A stretch of DNA of 64,000 nucleotides, taken from positions 455,484 to 519,483 of the forward strand of contig MNCI01002989.1 of assembly GCA_015680685.1 (NCBI GenBank). The letters are read 5' to 3'. The DNA comes from Gnetum montanum. Taxonomy: Eukaryota > Streptophyta > Gnetopsida > Gnetales > Gnetaceae. Below the pieces are notes generated by a model. It made no database searches. It saw nothing but the letters and a program-made list of their open reading frames with translations, and was not told where the DNA came from. Position numbers and translations under genes: made by a program. How positions within the stretch are numbered: the first letter of the stretch is position 1; each line of letters begins with the position of its first letter. Below, in pieces: positions 59,323-64,000 of the stretch.

Positions 59323-60890
59323 CAATTAAGCATGACATCTTGGAGTACTATTAGGATGGATGATCTCTTTGGAAGTATCATTTTTCATGCATAAAGTTTT
59401 AAACTTTGAAAGACATAGCTTTTAATTTCAACATATTTTTCAACAAAGAAGAGTCATTTACTATGGATTTCAATCTCCCATAAAAAGACATTATGTTAAA
59501 ATGTTTGGATTATGAATTAAACCCAACAACTCCTATTTACTAACCTCAACATTTTATGCTTCATATAGAAAATTACCAAATCTAATATTTTGCTTGTAAA
59601 AAATTAATATACTTTAATTATATTTAAATCATTTTATTAAAAATAAAATAATTTCAATATATTTAAAGAAAAAATTAAATTTTGATTTTTTCCCTTAATC
59701 CTTATGGTTAGGGCTACCCAACCTTTGTGGCCATCTATGCATTGATGGTCATGCTACATCATGTAATAGCCTTATGCTAAATCCACATCAACAGTTTTAG
59801 ATTGCATGCCTTCTACTAAGACTTGAACCTAGCATGCCATTATGTTCATAAATGCACCATCTAACTTCTACCTTCCTATTTTTACCACATTGGTTAATCC
59901 CACTACTATTGCATCATTACAACCAATCCCTTTCATGGCATTTGCTCCCTCATCAGCATTACTTTTCTCTATGCCTACTACCATTTACAAGGGTACCTTG
60001 GCTATAGCATGACCATCACTCAATTACAAGGCATCATAGAAGGCCACCACTGGAAAGCTTTTCTTACTGCATGCATCACTAGACTTGTTGTTCTTCACTA
60101 TTCTCTATAGCAGTAGGTAATCGATTGTGGCCAAGAAGTAATAAGAGAAACCTTCATGGCTTCTAATGTTATGGAGCTCCACTATAGTTCTACTTCTTCC
60201 ATAGTTAACATGACATGTCACCTTGTGCTATCTTTCTATCACTACTACATAATGTTTCATCCATCCTTCACTATTCATATCATTATCTAATTTAGCTCAT
60301 GTTATCATTCATCTGCCACTACCTAGGCACCACTAGTCTTTGTTTCATGCTCTTCATTCCCTATCATCATGTGTTGTCTTTACTAGGTAATGCACCCTAC
60401 TACTACACTATTTTGGCCATGTTTTCCTTAACAACCTATCCCCTAGAATTATATTTTTTGTTTTGCATCCTTTAATCTACTGTTGCGCATGCTATTTTTT
60501 CATCAACTATGCCTCCATCACCAACACCTTTACCTCCTTCATTATTGAAGATCCTATTGGAAATTTTGGTAGTGCATTGCTACAATCAATACTATCAACA
60601 TGGTAAACTTCTATCTACCATAGAGTTAGATAGTACTGATGACATAAAATCTTAACTTCTATAAAGCTCATATGGACACCACTAGTGCTATCAAATTATA
60701 CCTTCCATGGAGCTTCACCAGATACTACTAGCCTTCCTTCTTAATAGTTTCAACAATGGAAAAATTTGTTGTCAATCAATAGAACTTTTAAACACATCCA
60801 AAATAAGTAGTAAAATATAAATTCAAAAAGTGCAGAAAATTTTCAAAAAGGAAATTTGGCACATTGACAGCAACTAGGCTAAAAATTCTA
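59323..60890 (+). repeat. Array unit U18
   Basis: The 5S-like segment is at 59323-59380. The tRNA-like segment is at 59512-59578 (-), decayed. Subrepeats at 60590-60730 are reduced. Confidence 0.75.
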
Positions 60891-62547
60891 GAATTAAACA
60901 CTCTCATCTTGCCCTAGTAGTGGGATGGGTGACTTGTTAGGAAGTCTTGTTTTTTGTTCCTAAAGTTTTAAACTTTGGAAATCATAAGTTTTAATTTTGG
61001 ATGCCTTCTTTTGAAAAACTAAGAGTTTTTTTCTTTAGATTTCAACTTCCATAAAAAATACTTAATGTTAAAAAGTTGGTACCAGGAATCAATCCTAAGA
61101 TGTTCTAATTATGAACATCAACATCTTATGCTTCATATAGTTAATCAATACAGTCAAGCTTTTGCTTATTAAAAAAAGAATGTAATTTAATTTTATTAAC
61201 TTTTTTCATTAATAATAATAATAATAATATATTTAAAAAAACAAATTAAATTTTTATCTTTGGCAATAATGCTTAATGTTAGGGCTGTGTAGCACCATGC
61301 AATAGTCACATGCCATTTTTGTATCATTTGTTACCATTCACATGCCTTTCACTAGACCTCAACCTCACTATGTCACTTGACTCTTTGGTACATCATCTCT
61401 CCTCTATTGCACCATTCCTACTACACCACCTGAACCTACTGCCACCATGCCATTGCAACATATCCTTTTTTGTTATACACATGCTCCTTTCATGATCCTT
61501 TCTCCCTCACCATCCTCATGTTCCTTTATGCCTACTGCCACTAGTAAGGTTGGCTTGGCTATAGCATGGCCACTATTCTATCGCAAGGCATTGTGGCAAG
61601 TCACCGATGTCAGAGTAAGGTTACTACAAGAAAGATCAACCTCTTCATTTTCTACCATCCTTCATAGTGGAAGACAATTAACTACTTTTAAGAGGCAACA
61701 AGAGGAACCCTCATGATAGCCATAGTGTGGTCATAGTGTGGTCCTTCACTGCAGCTATAGTTCTCGTGCAATTGGCAAGACTTATTATCTTGCACTACCT
61801 TCTTGTTGTTACTAAAGGCTATTTTACTCTTCCTCCACATGTGTCCCATGCCATTGTTCCTATACCAATGCTTATGCATAATTATCCTTTGTTCTATGCT
61901 CTTCATGCCCTATCATCCTACTACTATGCTAATTTTGGTGATATGCACCTACATTTTCTATCATCTAGTGCTATCATCCATTTTTTATGCCATTTTTTCC
62001 ACTACCGTGAATGCAATTTTTGCCACCATCTACACCTCCATCATTGTTGCCTTCACCTCTATTGTTGTTTAAAATCCCATCTAAAATTTCAATAATCCAT
62101 GATGACTATGGATACCATTATCATCATAAAATCCTACCTCAAATGAAGCTCTACAAATACCATTGATGTTGTAAAATCCAACCTCCCATGGAGTTCTATG
62201 GACATGCCAGCAGTATCAAATGCTACCCTCACAGAGCTCTATGGATATCGTTTATATCATAAAATCCTACCTTTCATGAAACTCTAATGCACACTATCAA
62301 CAACATAAAATCTTGACCTCCACCAAGCTTTGATAGATAGCACTAGCATCACTGGCCTACAACCTTGGCAACTTTAGCAATGAGAAGCTTTTCTATCAAT
62401 TACTAGAAAAAATCAAAAAAAATTTGTCAATCAATGAAAATTTCAAGCACATCAAAATTAGGCAATAAAATTTCAACTTGAAAACATGAATAATAAATTT
62501 TAAAAGGAAAATTTGATGCCATGGTAGTAACTGGAATAAGAATTCCA
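60891..62547 (+). repeat. Array unit U19
   Basis: The 5S-like segment is at 60891-60950, with box C text gggatgggtgacttgttagg closest to real 5S (GGATGGGTGACC). The tRNA-like segment is at 61085-61148 (-). Subrepeats are at 62100-62340. Confidence 0.75.
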
Positions 62548-64000
62548 TAATTAAGTGCATTCATCTTGAAGTATTACTAGGATGAATGACATTTTGGAAA
62601 GTCTAGATTCTCATATGTAAAGTTTTAAACATCAAAGCCATAACTTTTGATATTGGATGTCTTTGTTGGTAAAAAAAGAGACATTTTCTATAAATGTCAA
62701 CATCTTATTAAAAAATTTTAATGTTAAAAAGCTAGGGTTGGAAATCGAACCTAAGATCTCCTAATTATTAGCCTCATCATGTTATTCTTCACATAACTAA
62801 TCACTTGATCTAGGCTTTTTCGTGCAAAATAATTAATATATATTAATTATATTTAACTCTATTCATTAATAAAAATAACTATAATAAATATATTTAAAGA
62901 AAAAAATTTTAAATTTTACACTTTTTTCCTAACCCTTAGGGTGAAGGACAACTAGTCGTTTTGGCTATCTACATGTTCATGGTTGTGCAACCCCATGCAA
63001 TAGCCTTGTGTCATTTTCGTGTCAGCTACTATCACCTGCATGTCTTTTGCTAAGATTTTTTTCTACTATTTTATAGTAGTCATCTCTTCTTTTCTCTCTT
63101 CCCTTCCATCATTCTTGCTACATAGTTTAACCCTATCACTACTATGTCATTACAACCAATCCTTGTTTGTAGCCCATGTAGCTATTTAATGGTAATTGAC
63201 CCCTTAACTCCCTCATATCCTTTGTGATTGTCATTGTTGGTAGGGTTGGTGTGGCTGCAACATGATCATCTCTCTACTATAAGACATCATGGTAGCCATC
63301 TCCAATAGGGCTGGTTTGCTACAAGCATGACCAAAATCGTTGTCCTCCACTATCCTTAGCAATGACATGTCACCAATTTTAGCCAAGAAAAAATAAGAGA
63401 AATCCTCATAACTGTTGTAGTTATGATCCTCTATTATAGCTACGCTTCCTCTGTAGCCACCGTGACTATCAACTTGCACTACCGATAATTCCTGCTGGTA
63501 TGCACTATTTCACTCATCCTCAATGGTCCATGTCATCATCCCATGCAACTTGTGCCATCATTCCTATACTAATAGCCATGTGTTACTATTCTCTATTTCA
63601 TGCTCTTCATGCCATGTCATGCTACGCTCTCATTGCTAGGAAATGCATCCTACTATTTGCACTAATTTTACCTGGTAATGCTTATGCATCTTACCCTCCA
63701 TCATCATCCTCTATATTTTGCACCATTTTTTTCATTGCCATGCATGTTATATTTTCCATAGACTATTATTATCCAAAATCCCTGAAGAAATTTTAATAGC
63801 CCAAGGTGACTATAGATACCATTACCATCGTAAAGTTCTACTTCCCATAAAGCTCTAAGAACGTTGTCATTTATGTAAGGTCCTATCTTCCATGGAGCTC
63901 TGATCGAGCCATCGGCACTTACTACCTTCCATTGAGCTATAACAAATAACACCTACTTGCCTTCTTGGTAGGATTAGCAATAGGAAATATTTTCAGAAAA
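62548..64000 (+). repeat. Array unit U20, cut by the window edge
   Basis: The 5S-like segment is at 62548-62605. The tRNA-like segment is at 62741-62808 (-), with B box AGGTTCGATTTC. The palindrome (cctaacccttagggtgaagg) is at 62929-62948. Subrepeats are at 63800-63950, and the A-rich lead-in to the next 5S-like segment begins at 63960. Confidence 0.75.
62741..62808 (-). pseudogene. tRNA-like segment (U20)
   Basis: On the - strand the order is TTAGTTATGTGAAGAATAAC, then TAATAATTAGGAGATC and AGGTTCGATTTC. TTTTT lies about 15 nt further on, as a possible Pol III terminator. Confidence 0.55.

Larger units (their letters stand above)
54445..64000 (+). repeat. Tandem array segment IV (units U15-U20)
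   Basis: The 5S-like segments start at 56038, 57617, 59323, 60891 and 62548 (periods 1579, 1706, 1568, 1657), after the split copy at 47357/54445. The array runs off the window's right edge just before the next 5S-like segment would begin. Confidence 0.85.

Noticed and set aside
1357-62605. Calling the 5S-like copies functional 5S rRNA genes
   Set aside because: Only the 3' two thirds align well, the 5' part is weak, copies differ from each other, and the period is much longer than ordinary plant 5S rDNA units. I kept them as 5S-like relics or promoter modules.

Overview
No intact host gene was found in this window. It reads as repeat-dominated nuclear DNA of a land plant with a repeat-rich genome. 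The evidence is plant-type LTR retrotransposons: Athila-like and Tat-like Ty3/gypsy pol, a Sirevirus-like copia derivative, a tRNA-Asp primer-binding site, and dual RNase H in the Tat copies. The species or order cannot be resolved from the sequence.

The backbone is one AT-rich, diverged tandem array with a period of about 1.5-1.85 kb (usually 1.6-1.7 kb). It is seen in four pieces: 1-7030, 26096-33360, 40470-47387 and 54445-64000. Each ordinary unit carries, in order: a 5S-rRNA-like segment on the + strand with box A, intermediate element and box C recognisable; about 130 bp later a tRNA-like segment on the - strand with a GGTTCGATTCC-type B box; an AT-rich tract; a telomere-like palindrome around CCTTAGGGTTAGGG; a long C/T/A-rich, stop-poor stretch; a 45-bp minisatellite; and then the next 5S-like segment. 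The two Pol III-like segments face each other. Eighteen 5S-like copies are present. One unit contains an internal inversion that makes a long hairpin.

LTR elements interrupt the array. Block 7031-26095 is a stack. It holds unassigned AT-rich DNA, a degenerate satellite of about 188 bp (10100-11760), a Tat-family pol fragment (11778-13157), and an Athila-like element lacking its 5' part (13158-22517; PR fragment, RT, RNase H, IN, spacer with an 11-N gap, env-position ORF, PPT, 3' LTR). It ends with a Sirevirus-like copia derivative (22518-26095; gag, a transposon-protein-like region, PPT, LTR). Block 33361-40470 is a second, decayed Tat-family element on the - strand. Block 47388-54444 is a complete but pol-less element on the - strand, related to the Athila-like one (two LTRs, PBS, gag, protease, spacer, PPT). 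It sits exactly inside a 5S-like segment, with a degraded 5-bp target duplication.

All protein-coding remnants belong to retroelements and are broken by stops and frameshifts. The stops are mostly TAG, and several sit where glutamine is conserved, which suggests methylation-driven decay. The most unusual item is the array unit itself, with paired convergent 5S-like and tRNA-like segments.
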